From Niastella sp966212235 (GTDB lineage Bacteria > Bacteroidota > Bacteroidia > Chitinophagales > Chitinophagaceae): 64,000 bases of DNA. The position numbers and the translations under genes are program-made. The stretch covers positions 81,875 through 145,874 of the forward strand of contig CBIHPP010000023.1 in the NCBI GenBank assembly GCA_966212235.1, written 5' to 3'. The notes under the pieces were generated by a model that was not told the DNA's origin, made no database searches, and saw only the letters and a program-made list of their open reading frames with translations. Shown piece after piece: positions 17,649-27,242 of this stretch (positions within the stretch are counted from its first letter, which is position 1; each line of letters opens with the position of its first letter).

Positions 17649-18845
17649 TTACACCAACTTATACAACAGCTTCCTCACCATACGGTAATTGGTGATCAGC
17701 GACAAGCCTATTAAAAGTAATGCGGTAAGGATTACGCTCCAGTTCAGCCAGGTAGATAATTCAGGCCGGTCGAACATGGCGAAATGGTGAAAGGCCCATT
17801 GCATTCCTTCTGTAAGCGCCAATGCTACCAACACCACCCCTATATATACAGGGATAAATTGTTTTGAAACATTTTGGCTGAGCCAGTTGGGCGAATAGCC
17901 CAGCAGGAGTAACAGTTGCAGGTTGTCTTTACTACGGGCTATCATTAACTGCAGGTAAAATGAAAATAACATCAGCGCCAGTATTACAACCAGCAAACCA
18001 AATATACCCAACCCGCTAAAGATGCCCTGTAGTACCTGTTTTACCCGGCCGAACTTTGTTTTATCCTTATTTACTTTGAAATTCTTTTGTTGCAGGTAGT
18101 TGAGGAAATCAGGATTGTTGGCGTCTTTGGTTTTAATGTACAGGCGGGATGCCTTGACATCGGCAGCATTGCCAAATTTTTTGTTGGCCCAATCGAGAAA
18201 GTTCTTGGGAACTATGATGGAATTAACCCGGTCGCTCAGTGCGACGATTGAACTGCGGAAAGTTTGCTTCACTCCATTTGCTCCATAACAGGTAATGTAT
18301 ACCACCACCTGCGAAGCGGTAGCTTCGGATAATTGCGGTAATCCATAACCGGGCGCAAATACATTATATATTTCCAGGAAGTCGGAGGAGAAAACGATGG
18401 GAATATAATCCTGTCCTTCCTGCCAGGTAAAATTAGGTGGTACGGTATCGATAAAGTTATTATCCAGCGACTCCACAAACATGTCGGTGCTGAAGGGGAT
18501 AATATCACCGGCGCTTAATTGTACCCGGAAACGGTTGGCCACCAACGGCGATACGCCTTCTATAAACGGTTGGGCAGTTATCTCTTTAATGTCATTTTCA
18601 TTGAACAGGTTCTTTTCCAGCTGTCCCATGGTTTCATTGGTAATGGTCTTGGAGATGGAGATGAAATCGGACCCTTCTTTACGCTGACTTTCCCCACCCA
18701 GCAGTTGCTGAATGTTGATGTACATTTGAATAGAACATAACAACAGCAATACGCCAATGCCTAAACCAATATATGAGAACCAGCGGGAACTGGTATTGGT
18801 GCCTGTTTGCAATAATGAACGAATGGGTTTGAAAGATACTGCCAC
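17649..18845 (-). CDS. ABC transporter permease (FtsX/MacB-like)
   Basis: This 398-residue membrane protein has one N-terminal membrane helix (YIGLGIGVLLLLCSIQMYI), a large extracytoplasmic domain and three C-terminal helices (about 280-390: GIFGLLVVILALMLFSFYLQL, FIPVYIGVVLVALALT, WSVILTALLLIGLSLITNY). This is the MacB/FtsX/LolC topology of mechanotransmission transporters, which act on periplasmic substrates rather than carrying them through the membrane. It lies 9 bases after its ATPase gene, so the pair forms one transporter. The substrate is unknown. Confidence 0.8.
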   Translation of the reverse strand: MAVSFKPIRSLLQTGTNTSSRWFSYIGLGIGVLLLLCSIQMYINIQQLLGGESQRKEGSDFISISKTITNETMGQLEKNLFNENDIKEITAQPFIEGVSPLVANRFRVQLSAGDIIPFSTDMFVESLDNNFIDTVPPNFTWQEGQDYIPIVFSSDFLEIYNVFAPGYGLPQLSEATASQVVVYITCYGANGVKQTFRSSIVALSDRVNSIIVPKNFLDWANKKFGNAADVKASRLYIKTKDANNPDFLNYLQQKNFKVNKDKTKFGRVKQVLQGIFSGLGIFGLLVVILALMLFSFYLQLMIARSKDNLQLLLLLGYSPNWLSQNVSKQFIPVYIGVVLVALALTEGMQWAFHHFAMFDRPELSTWLNWSVILTALLLIGLSLITNYRMVRKLLYKLV

Positions 18846-18854
18846 GGATAATGA

Positions 18855-19496
18855 TTACAAATGAAACAATCGGGTGTAAGGGAAATAATCAATGCGCTCC
18901 AGGTCGGCAAAGATGATGGCTGCATTACGCAATTTGCTTTCTTCCAGCATCAGTTGCATGGCGTTTTGCGAGTTGGCATCATCCAGGTGACTGAATGGTT
19001 CATCGAGCAATAAGAAATCAAAGGGCTGCAGCAGGGCGCGAATGATGGCCACCCGCTGTTGTTCTCCATAGGAACAGATGCGGCTTTTTGACGCCAGTTT
19101 GTTGCCGATGCCCAACCGTTCTGCCATTTCTTTGATCTTTTCAGCAGGATGAAATGGATTCAGTTGCCGTTTCAGTTCAAGATTTTCAAACACGGTTTGT
19201 TCGGGAAACAGGCGCAGGTCCTGGAACACAATGCTTACATGGTCTTTGCGGTAACCGGCAAAATCTTCTGCAGTATAAGCGCTCAGTTTTTGATCATTGT
19301 AAACAATGTTACCTGTATACTCATTACGCAGGCCATACAAAAAATGCATGAGCGATGATTTGCCGCTGCCTGAAGGTGCTACGATCTTTACATACTCTCC
19401 TTTTGAAAATGTGAGGTCCTTTCGCCACACTTCAGAAGCGCTACGGTGATTATCATCGAAATAAACAGGTAAGAGTTGCTGTAATTGAAGTTGCAT
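18855..19496 (-). CDS. ABC transporter ATP-binding protein
   Basis: This 213-residue nucleotide-binding subunit pairs with the adjacent FtsX-like permease. Walker A is APSGSGKSSLMHFLYG, followed by the Q-loop IVFQDLRLFPE, the signature CSYGEQQRVAIIRALL (C-S-Y-G-E rather than LSGGQ), Walker B FLLLDEPFSHLD and a short C-terminus. It belongs to the LolD/MacB/FtsE class by size and context. The altered signature still keeps the Ser and Gly-Glu positions, so it is probably active. Confidence 0.88.
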   Translation of the reverse strand: MQLQLQQLLPVYFDDNHRSASEVWRKDLTFSKGEYVKIVAPSGSGKSSLMHFLYGLRNEYTGNIVYNDQKLSAYTAEDFAGYRKDHVSIVFQDLRLFPEQTVFENLELKRQLNPFHPAEKIKEMAERLGIGNKLASKSRICSYGEQQRVAIIRALLQPFDFLLLDEPFSHLDDANSQNAMQLMLEESKLRNAAIIFADLERIDYFPYTRLFHL

Positions 19497-19586
19497 GCGT
19501 TGCCGGAATTACTGGATGTATGAAACAAGCCTGCCCGATGGTGTTATTCCGCAGAGCAGGCTCGTTTTTAATTCGAACTATTTCGT

Positions 19587-21275
19587 TTACGGATGCATTA
19601 CCGGTTTAAGCGTAGCCAGGCTTAATGTTGCCGGGTCGCCGTATTTTACCTGTGCATCATACTGCCTGTGTTTTGACTCAAATAGTTTAGAGACCGTATC
19701 CAGGTATTTGTTCAGTTGTTTCAGGCTGTTTGTGTTTTTGTCAACCAGGTTTACTTCTGCTTCACCCACAAAGGCGTCGCCTTCTTCACCACCGCTGGTC
19801 ATTACAATGTCCTGCCACATATTGATAGAAACGTCCATCGCGGCTTTAGCGCTGCTGTCGGTAATGGCAGGGGAGGCCGATTTCAGCAATTGTTGCACGT
19901 TGATGTAGCCGCCAAATGCCTTACCGCTGATGCGATCGGCAAAAGGAAACTTGTTGTTGCCGCCACCTAAAAAGGCATTTACCTGTTCGGGTGAATTGCT
20001 GGCTGCAAACCAGTCGTTGTTCAGCTGAAAATGTACTTTGTTGGCCATAGCCGGCGAAAGTTCCTGCACTTTTGTTTGTAAAATGCCAAACAGTTTGTCG
20101 AATGAAGGTTTGTCGTTCACCGAAGTGGCGAATAAAACATTGGCATTGGGCATGCCATCCTGATGTATGGTTTGTGGATTGCCATCGGCATCGGGGATGG
20201 TTATTTCCTGTGATTTTATTTCAAAGTCGGTTACCGATATCAGTAAATCACCTTTGTTCGCTTTTACAAATTCATTGGTACTGTAGCCTACGCCGCTAAA
20301 AAAGCTGTTTACAAAACCATCCACGCCGATCAGTTTCATCAGATCTACCAGGCCTTGTGGATTATATTTTAAAGCAAATACAGCTATTACATTTTTAGAA
20401 GGGATGCGGTTGATCATATCGGCGCTTACTTTTCCACCCGGATATTTATTCATCAAATCTTTTAACTCCTTGTTGTAGTATGCTTTTGATTTAAGGGAGA
20501 TTTTTCCGTTGTCGAAGTTCAGGGTTGCGCCGTATGCATTGCCTTCAAACAATACATTCAGCTTTAGCAATGATAAAAGGCCACCCAGGCTATTATAATA
20601 TTGTTCAGCATTTACCCAATAATGAATATCGCCGGTTTCTTTCAACAGGGAAGCAAAGCGGTCGTCGCTCATCAGGTTGTTCTTAGCTGGCAAATCAAAT
20701 AACTGAACGGCGAACTTTTGTAAACTATCTGTTTTAAATGTAAACGGTTCATTTGACCCGTCGTTACTGCTGTTCAAACGGCCTGATACCGAAGGCATGG
20801 GCACATCCATAATATATACGAAGCGGCTATCCGTCCAGGCTACCAGGCTTTTGAGGCTGGTGGCAAGTACATTCACGTCACCGTTCTTAACTACTTTACC
20901 GCCCTTGTTAATTTTGGTAGCAAAAGCTTCAAAGGCAGCGGCATCCTGTATGCCACCTTCAAAGGCCATGTAGCCTCCCTGTCCTTCTTTTTTTACGAAA
21001 AAGGCGAGGTCACTTTTTATATCAATGCCTGAGTTGGCTGGATTGTCCAACAGTTTTTTGCTCAGCGAATCGGTTTCATCGGCATATAGCTTTCTGAACC
21101 ATTCGTTTTGCTGAATCTCCTGCCAGGTCACTTTGGAGGTGATGGAACTGGTATTGATGTGAACCGCCAATGAGGCATCTTTAGGAACCGCAATACCAGA
21201 TTTGGTACGGCTACAGGATACGATACTTAATAGTACTACAGTTAGTAGTGTAAGGGAGAACAGGTTACGTTGCAT
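19587..21275 (-). CDS. DUF4836-family lipoprotein
   Basis: This 562-residue secreted protein resembles DUF4836 members of Bacteroidota. The start at 21275 gives a clean lipoprotein signal (MQRNLFSLTLLTVVLLSIVSC). An upstream in-frame ATG would put 19 hydrophilic residues before it and overlap hisS. The mature part begins SRTKSGIAVPKDASLAVHIN, typical of this family, and has two halves of similar beta structure. Function is unknown. It follows hisS by 25 bases and is likely co-transcribed. Confidence 0.75.
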   Translation of the reverse strand: MQRNLFSLTLLTVVLLSIVSCSRTKSGIAVPKDASLAVHINTSSITSKVTWQEIQQNEWFRKLYADETDSLSKKLLDNPANSGIDIKSDLAFFVKKEGQGGYMAFEGGIQDAAAFEAFATKINKGGKVVKNGDVNVLATSLKSLVAWTDSRFVYIMDVPMPSVSGRLNSSNDGSNEPFTFKTDSLQKFAVQLFDLPAKNNLMSDDRFASLLKETGDIHYWVNAEQYYNSLGGLLSLLKLNVLFEGNAYGATLNFDNGKISLKSKAYYNKELKDLMNKYPGGKVSADMINRIPSKNVIAVFALKYNPQGLVDLMKLIGVDGFVNSFFSGVGYSTNEFVKANKGDLLISVTDFEIKSQEITIPDADGNPQTIHQDGMPNANVLFATSVNDKPSFDKLFGILQTKVQELSPAMANKVHFQLNNDWFAASNSPEQVNAFLGGGNNKFPFADRISGKAFGGYINVQQLLKSASPAITDSSAKAAMDVSINMWQDIVMTSGGEEGDAFVGEAEVNLVDKNTNSLKQLNKYLDTVSKLFESKHRQYDAQVKYGDPATLSLATLKPVMHP

Positions 21276-21300
21276 ATCATCGTTTTGTTTAAAAAAGAGA

Positions 21301-22665
21301 TCAAATAAACAATTTATTGGTAAGGTCTGCAAGCGCCACAGTTTCCTGGGTACCTGTTTTTAAGTTTTTAATAATGCCGGTACTGGTTTGTATCTCCTGG
21401 CTACCAATAATTACAATAAAGCCAATATTTTTCTTTTCGGCATATTTAAATTGCTTATCCATTTTTGCCTGTTCATGAAACAGTTCGCACCGCACGCCTT
21501 GTTTTCTTAATGATTGCATGGCGGAAAATGCCGTGCTGCTTTCTTCGGCGCCCATATTAAAGAAAAGCACCTGGGTGCCGGTGTAAACGTCATCGGGAAA
21601 CAATTTCAGTTCTTCCATAACGTCATAGATCCTGTCGACCCCAAAGCTGATACCTACACCCGGAATATTGGGTACGCCGAAAAGACCTGTCAGGTCATCG
21701 TAGCGACCGCCGCCACCAATGCTACCTATTTTAACTGTTGCGGGTGCTTTTGCTTCAAAGATGATCCCTGTATAGTAGTTCAAACCGCGGGCAAGGGTAA
21801 AATCAATGACGAGGTTACCAATAGCGGATTGCCGATTCACCAGTTCCAGTTCTTCAATTCCTTTTTTACCGGTTTCCAGGTGACCGATCAGCGATGCGAT
21901 CTGCGTCAGTTTCTCTTCATTGGTGCCGGTGATGTTCAGGTATTTTTCGATCGTGTTGATCTGTTCTTCGTTCAATCCGCGTTGTGCCAGTTCTGCTTTT
22001 ACTTTATCGAGGCCAATTTTATCGAGTTTGTCGATGGCAACGGTAATATCGATCAATTTATCAGGGCCGCCGCAGAACTCAGCAAGGGCAGTGAGAATTT
22101 TACGGCTATTGATGTGCAGCGCATAACTGGCCAATCCTAATTGTGTGAACACATCATTATAAATGTTGGTCAACTCCACTTCATTCAGCAAAGCATTACT
22201 CCCTACAATATCCGCATCACATTGATAAAACTCCCGGTAACGGCCTTTTTGTGGCCGGTCTGCACGCCATACCGGTTGTATCTGGAATCGTTTGAACGGG
22301 AAAGTAAGCTGGCCCTGGTTCATGGCCACATAGCGTGCAAACGGAATGGTAAGATCGTATTTCAGGGCGCGTTCAGTAAGGCCTTTTACATTTTTACCTT
22401 CCAGTACTTTTTCAAAATTGGCACGAGCTTCCTGGTGTTTATCGGGATTTTCGAGACCGTTGTTTAATATCCTAAAGATCAGTTTATCGCCTTCTTCGCC
22501 ATATTTGCCCATGAGCGTATCCAGGTTTTCCATGGCAGGCGTTTCCAGCGGTTGAAATCCATACAGTTCGAAAATATTACGGATGGTATTAAATATATAT
22601 TGGCGTTTACGAACCACTTCCGGTCCGAAATCTCTTGTTCCCTGTGGTAATGACGGTTTTGACAT
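21301..22665 (-). CDS. hisS: Histidyl-tRNA synthetase
   Basis: The product charges tRNA-His. Its 454-residue class II synthetase has motif 1 (MSKPSLPQGTRDFGPE ... ETPAMENLDTL), motif 2 (REFYQCDADIVGS), the histidine-specific loops (LARGLNYYTGIIFEAK and GGGRYDDLTGLFG) and motif 3 (GVGISFGVDRIYD). An anticodon-binding domain lies at the C-terminus. Length and motifs are normal. Confidence 0.97.
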   Translation of the reverse strand: MSKPSLPQGTRDFGPEVVRKRQYIFNTIRNIFELYGFQPLETPAMENLDTLMGKYGEEGDKLIFRILNNGLENPDKHQEARANFEKVLEGKNVKGLTERALKYDLTIPFARYVAMNQGQLTFPFKRFQIQPVWRADRPQKGRYREFYQCDADIVGSNALLNEVELTNIYNDVFTQLGLASYALHINSRKILTALAEFCGGPDKLIDITVAIDKLDKIGLDKVKAELAQRGLNEEQINTIEKYLNITGTNEEKLTQIASLIGHLETGKKGIEELELVNRQSAIGNLVIDFTLARGLNYYTGIIFEAKAPATVKIGSIGGGGRYDDLTGLFGVPNIPGVGISFGVDRIYDVMEELKLFPDDVYTGTQVLFFNMGAEESSTAFSAMQSLRKQGVRCELFHEQAKMDKQFKYAEKKNIGFIVIIGSQEIQTSTGIIKNLKTGTQETVALADLTNKLFI

Positions 22666-22748
22666 TTATAGTTCCTGAATTTTTTTAGTCTCGTAATAGT
22701 TTAAAGATAGCATGTGGCCAATCGAAGTAAATTCATGAAATAGGTCTT

Positions 22749-23231
22749 TTACTTCGACATTCTATGTTCCTCATTCAACCGGTATTTCTCTACGATCTTA
22801 TCGCAAGCTTTATCGACCATGGCAAATACCTCATGATAGCCAGGTTCGGTACCGTACCAGGGGTCGGGCACATCCATGTTTTTGCCGGGGTATAATTCAT
22901 TCATCAACAGATCGACTTTGGTGGCATCAAAATCTTTCCGGGCAATGCGCTGCATTTCCTCCATCACATCTTCTGCCATGGCATAGATCTTATCGAACCG
23001 GTTGAAATCGGCGGCCGTGAAACGGCGTGCCCGTTGTTGACTGATATCGATCCCATTCAATAATGCGACTTTTTGCGACAGCCGGTGTGGTTCTTCTCCC
23101 ACATGATACCCATTGGTGCCGGCGCTATCGATGGTCCACGATAATCCCTCCTGTTGAGCTTTGTGCTGCAAAATACCTTCGGCCAGGGGACTCCTGCAAA
23201 TATTGCCGAGGCAAACCATTAAAATTTTCAT
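22749..23231 (-). CDS. Low-molecular-weight protein tyrosine phosphatase
   Basis: This 160-residue cytoplasmic phosphatase has the P-loop CLGNICRS (Cys7 to Ser14, counting from the start at 23231) and the general-acid loop DVPDPWYG near 125. The family removes phosphate from tyrosine on bacterial kinases and sugar enzymes, or from small molecules. An ATG three codons upstream (23240) also fits. It lies 84 bases upstream of hisS on the same strand. Confidence 0.9.
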   Translation of the reverse strand: MKILMVCLGNICRSPLAEGILQHKAQQEGLSWTIDSAGTNGYHVGEEPHRLSQKVALLNGIDISQQRARRFTAADFNRFDKIYAMAEDVMEEMQRIARKDFDATKVDLLMNELYPGKNMDVPDPWYGTEPGYHEVFAMVDKACDKIVEKYRLNEEHRMSK

Positions 23232-23464
23232 AGTCGGCAAAGATAACTGATAGTTTCTGGTTTGCGGGTTCAGAAGGCAGGCAGGTGAGGAGGAGTGCAG
23301 ATAACCTATGTACTACCGGTCTCAATCCTATTTTATGGAATCTACCCCTATTTGCATCTCATTATCAATAGTGTAAGTTTATAATTTTTTGCATAAAGTC
23401 ATGAAAAGCTGGATTTTCATAACGTGTTTATTTCTTATCTTGCCCGAACCCTAAATATGTTTAC

Positions 23465-23698
23465 ATGGCATCGGAATATGAGGACAAAAAACAAAGGGCT
23501 TATATCAACAGAAGGGCTCTCATGGACCTTGGAATGGGGATTATTTATACCGCTATGAGCGGGTTGATGTTTTTTGCGAAAAAGGTGGGATTAGACACTG
23601 TTTTTTCGGAGCCTTTCAACTACATTTTCGGTGGCCTGTGTTTGTTGTATGGCGGGTTCAGAATTTACCGCGGCATTAAGAAAAATTATTATCGATAA
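23465..23698 (+). CDS. Small conserved membrane protein
   Basis: This 77-residue protein has two hydrophobic stretches (LMDLGMGIIYTAMSGLMFFA and YIFGGLCLLYGGFRIY) and a charged N-terminus. No function is known to me. In related genomes, as far as I recall, such a gene lies between TonB-system genes and a PstS-like gene. Here the PstS-like gene follows by 144 bases, while the TonB system lies 22 kb away. Confidence 0.65.
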   Translation: MASEYEDKKQRAYINRRALMDLGMGIIYTAMSGLMFFAKKVGLDTVFSEPFNYIFGGLCLLYGGFRIYRGIKKNYYR

Positions 23699-23842
23699 AG
23701 CAGTTCATGTTGTGCAGTTGGTAAACGGCCACTGCTACAGTAAAAATTATTGATAACGAATGGCAGAAACGGGTATTAAAATGTTATTAAACTAAACAGG
23801 TTTTTACGTGGTTTTGCCAGTCACGAAAAAGAAGAAATTAAG

Positions 23843-24775
23843 ATGAAAAGGATAGGGCTATGTCGATCGGTGTTCCGGGGATTGGTAGTGATACTTGGAA
23901 TTAATTTGTTTGTAACTGCGTGTAGTACAGGTTCACCAAAACCCCAGGAAACAACTACCAGTGGCACCATACACATCAGCGTGGATGAGAGCTTTAAACC
24001 GGTCATCGATTCTCAGATTAAAGTGTTCGAATCGCAACATCCCGATGCACACATTGTTGTACAGTATAAGCCGGAAGCAGAATGCCTGCGTGATCTGAAT
24101 GTTGACAGTATTCGCATGGTTATTGTAACCAGGGGCCTGAGTGAAACTGAGATAACTACGCTTACCAATAAGTTGTCATTTAAGCCTGTTTTTGGCGCTA
24201 TTGCCTTTGATGCTATTGCGGTGATCGTTAACAACAAGGTTAAAGATTCGTTGTTCACCATGCAGGACATTAGATCCCTGGCAAAGGGGACGAGTGGTTA
24301 TAAATACAAAATGCTGCTGGATGGAAAATCGGCAACCAGCACCGTGCGGTTTGTGGTGGACTCATTATTGCAGGGACAACCATTGAGCCAGAATGTGGTG
24401 GCAGCACAAAACACTGAGGGCGTAATTGACTATGTTTCTAACAACCAGGACGCTATCGGTTTACTGGGTGTAAGCTGGATCGGTAATAAAGATGATACTA
24501 CGCAGCGTAGTTTCTTAAAAAAAGTTAAAATTGCACAAATCGAATGCCGGGGGTGTAATGGCACATATGTTGATCCTGTTCAGTATAATATAGCTTATAA
24601 CAGGTATCCTATGATCAGGCCGTTGTTTTACATTTTAAAGGAAAATTATGACGGGCTTGGCAACGGTTTTGCTAATTTTCTTATCTATGAAAAAGGACAG
24701 AAAATTTTTTACCGGGCATATTTATTGCCGGCAAGAATGAGCTTTGAGAATCGGAAAATGCAGATAGATAATTAA
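23843..24775 (+). CDS. PstS-like substrate-binding lipoprotein
   Basis: This 310-residue lipoprotein has signal MKRIGLCRSVFRGLVVILGI and lipobox FVTAC (Cys27). The mature part resembles the PBP2-like phosphate-binding domain (GTIHISVDESFKPVIDSQ ... SYKYKMLLDG ... FLIYEKGQKIFYRAYLLPA). No transporter permease or ATPase (PstA/B/C) is next to it, so transport of phosphate is unproven. In Bacteroidota such orphan PstS-like proteins usually sit with TPR and TonB-system genes. A TPR gene follows by 56 bases. Confidence 0.75.
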   Translation: MKRIGLCRSVFRGLVVILGINLFVTACSTGSPKPQETTTSGTIHISVDESFKPVIDSQIKVFESQHPDAHIVVQYKPEAECLRDLNVDSIRMVIVTRGLSETEITTLTNKLSFKPVFGAIAFDAIAVIVNNKVKDSLFTMQDIRSLAKGTSGYKYKMLLDGKSATSTVRFVVDSLLQGQPLSQNVVAAQNTEGVIDYVSNNQDAIGLLGVSWIGNKDDTTQRSFLKKVKIAQIECRGCNGTYVDPVQYNIAYNRYPMIRPLFYILKENYDGLGNGFANFLIYEKGQKIFYRAYLLPARMSFENRKMQIDN

Positions 24776-24831
24776 AATAAACAGCGGATTCCTAATACAT
24801 TATAAAACTTTAAAAAAAATAGCAACTTACA

Positions 24832-26544
24832 ATGAGCAAGCGATTCATCAGTTTTGTAACCATGGTTGTACTGGGTAGCAATGTGCTATTTGCCCAGAGT
24901 GTGGAACAGGGAAGGAAGTTTTTCTATTATGAGCGATATAAAAGCGCCAGGGAAAATTTCGAAAAAGTGCTGGCAGCGAATCCGAATAATATTGATGCAA
25001 CATACTGGCTGGGACAAACCATGCTTGAGCAAAAAGATTCTGTAGCCGCTAAAAATCTGTATCAGAAAGCGCTGCAGCAAAATGGCAATGCCCCACTGAT
25101 ACTGGTTGGTATGGGTGAAATGGAACTGCGTGAAGGGAAGGCCAATGATGCCCGTCAGCGTTTTGAAACAGCCATTTCATTAACGAAAGGAAAAGAAGTA
25201 GAGGTGTTCAATGCCATTGGCCGCGCCAATGTTGATGCTCGCAGCGGTGATGCTACTTATGCCATCGAAAAGCTGAACCTGGCTACGCAGGTAAAAGGCT
25301 TTAAAGATGCTGAAACCTATATCATCCTGGGCGATGCTTACCGTAAATTAATTGACGGCGGTAATGCCATCACTTCTTACCAAAAAGCATTGACGCTCGA
25401 TCCTAAAATGGCAGCCGCCAATCATAAGATCGCTAAAGTATATCTTACCCAACGGAATAGCGAGATATTTTTGCAATTCTTTGATAAAGCCATTCAACTC
25501 GATCCCGCTTATACACCTACTTATTTTGAATTATTCTATTACTGGTATTTCAAAGATGTAAATAAAGCAGCTCCTTACCTGGAAAGCTTTATCACCAATT
25601 CCGATCAGGGCCCTGATGTGGAATACCTGAAAACCGACTTCCTGTATGCTTCCGGCAAATTTGCTGAAGCTAAAGACAAAGCAAATGGTTTGATTGGCCA
25701 GTACGGTGCTAAAGTAGCGCCACGTATGTATAAAATGGTGGCTTATGTGTGCGATACCCTGAAAGATATACCCTGCGCCAATAAATACATGGCCGATTAT
25801 TTCGCCAAACAGAGCCCCGATGAAGTATTGGGAGCAGACTATGAAGAGATGGCCAATATCAATACAAAAACACCGGGCAGCGAAACCCAGGCTTTTGTAA
25901 ACCTGCAAAAAGCAGTAGAAAAAGATACGGTTGTAGAAAATAAGATAAAATATATTACTAAAGGAGCTGCACTGGCCAAGAAAATGGGCGATCGCAAACA
26001 GGAAGCCAACTGGCTGGGCATCGCTTACAATATGAAGAAAGAACCTTCACAAACCGATCTGTATAACTGGGCTTATGCTCATTATCAGGCGGCCAATTAT
26101 AAGACTGCCGACAGCCTTTTCTGCGGCGTTTATCAAACAAAATACCCCGACCAGATCTTTGGTTACCTGTGGTGTGCCCGGGCTAAACAGGCACAGGACA
26201 CTGCCATGACTACGGGTATTGCAGCTCCGGCTTATGAAAAGCTGGCAGAAATGGCTATAAAACTCGATTCTACAAAGTATAAAGCGCAGGCTGTCAGTGC
26301 CTGGACTTATTTGACCACGTATTATAACGATTCAAAGAAAGATAGTAAGACAGCTATCACGTATGTGGAGAAAATTTTACAGGTAGATCCTACCAATCAA
26401 TTTGCGAATGCGGCCCTACCTGTTTTGAAGAAAGCCAACAGCAAACCTGCCACACCGGCACAACAACCTAAAAAGAGTGGCGGCGGTGGAAGCAGCAGCA
26501 CCGGTAAATCTGCCACAACGGCTGCTGATGCAAAGAAAAAATAA
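24832..26544 (+). CDS. Exported tetratricopeptide-repeat protein
   Basis: This 570-residue protein has a signal peptide (MSKRFISFVTMVVLGSNVLFAQ) and many TPR units (for example ARENFEKVLAANPNNIDATYWLGQ and NAITSYQKALTLDPKMAAANHKIA). It closes with a Gly/Ser/Ala/Lys-rich tail. TPR repeats form scaffolds for protein partners, here in the periplasm. It ends the three-gene unit begun at 23465 and is followed by a strong terminator. Confidence 0.85.
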   Translation: MSKRFISFVTMVVLGSNVLFAQSVEQGRKFFYYERYKSARENFEKVLAANPNNIDATYWLGQTMLEQKDSVAAKNLYQKALQQNGNAPLILVGMGEMELREGKANDARQRFETAISLTKGKEVEVFNAIGRANVDARSGDATYAIEKLNLATQVKGFKDAETYIILGDAYRKLIDGGNAITSYQKALTLDPKMAAANHKIAKVYLTQRNSEIFLQFFDKAIQLDPAYTPTYFELFYYWYFKDVNKAAPYLESFITNSDQGPDVEYLKTDFLYASGKFAEAKDKANGLIGQYGAKVAPRMYKMVAYVCDTLKDIPCANKYMADYFAKQSPDEVLGADYEEMANINTKTPGSETQAFVNLQKAVEKDTVVENKIKYITKGAALAKKMGDRKQEANWLGIAYNMKKEPSQTDLYNWAYAHYQAANYKTADSLFCGVYQTKYPDQIFGYLWCARAKQAQDTAMTTGIAAPAYEKLAEMAIKLDSTKYKAQAVSAWTYLTTYYNDSKKDSKTAITYVEKILQVDPTNQFANAALPVLKKANSKPATPAQQPKKSGGGGSSSTGKSATTAADAKKK

Positions 26545-26587
26545 TGGTTAATAAACGGTTAATCACACAATAATCTCATTTTTCAGT

Positions 26588-26632
26588 CCCCCGACCGATT
26601 CTTTTTAAGAAATCGGTCGGGGGAATTTTATT
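26588..26632 (+). terminator. Terminator after the TPR gene
   Basis: CCCCCGACCGATT (26588-26600) pairs perfectly with AATCGGTCGGGGG (26611-26623). A 10-nt loop lies between and AATTTTATTT follows. It isolates the TPR operon from nuoA. Confidence 0.9.
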
Positions 26633-26647
26633 TAATTGATTTTAAAG

Positions 26648-26677
26648 TTGAAAATTTAAAACCCTGTCTTATTTTTG
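26648..26677 (+). promoter_or_regulatory. Promoter of the nuo operon
   Basis: TTG at 26648-26650 and TATTTTTG at 26670-26677 are 19 bases apart, matching the Bacteroidota consensus. They lie 22 bases before the nuoA start, directly after the upstream terminator. Confidence 0.75.
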
Positions 26678-26698
26678 CGACTAAAACCAAAACGGGTT

Positions 26699-27109
26699 AT
26701 GAATATGTACCTGTTACAAGTCTCCAATACCGTTGCCCACGATCCCGATAGTTCCTACTGGTATCTTCCTATTGCTATTCAACTAATTTTCGCGGTAATT
26801 TTTGTAGCTGTTATGATGGGCGTTACCCACTTGCTGGGGCCCAAACGTAATACGGCCGACAAACTTGAAACTTTTGCCAGCGGTATTAAAAGTCATGGCG
26901 ACGCCCGTCAGCCCATGGCCATTAAGTACTTCCTGGTAGCGATCTTATTTGTGCTATTCGACGTGGAAGTGATCTTTTTCTACCCATATGCAGTAAACTT
27001 TAAAGAACTGGGGTGGAGTGGATTTGGCGCCGTGTTGATGTTCATTGCATTTTTTCTGGCTGGCTTTATATACATTATAAAGAAAGGAGCGTTAAAGTGG
27101 GAAGACTAA
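26699..27109 (+). CDS. nuoA: NADH-quinone oxidoreductase subunit A
   Basis: This is a membrane subunit of respiratory complex I. The 136 residues carry three membrane helices, and the conserved loop KYFLVAILFVLFDVEVIFFYPYAV holds the acidic residues near the quinone-chamber junction. The start is ATG 26699 (MNMYLLQV). An upstream in-frame ORF start falls inside the promoter. First gene of a complete nuoA-N cluster, all on the plus strand. Confidence 0.95.
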   Translation: MNMYLLQVSNTVAHDPDSSYWYLPIAIQLIFAVIFVAVMMGVTHLLGPKRNTADKLETFASGIKSHGDARQPMAIKYFLVAILFVLFDVEVIFFYPYAVNFKELGWSGFGAVLMFIAFFLAGFIYIIKKGALKWED

Positions 27110-27242
27110 AAACTAATGTGATAATATGCTAATGTGATAATTAGCTAATGCCTGTGCGCGGCGAGGAACATAATGGTGCGCGAGGTGTTATACTATAGAG
27201 CATTATCACATTTTCGAATTATCCAATTATCAAATTAAGATT
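27110..27242. repeat. nuoA-nuoB spacer with ATGTGATAATTAGC repeats
   Basis: The spacer contains repeated words TAATGTGATAAT / GCTAATGTG at its start and the complementary type GCATTATCACATTTTCGAATTATCC at its end. The two ends can pair imperfectly. The same word family recurs in other spacers at 27824, 29665 and 50253. Confidence 0.6.
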
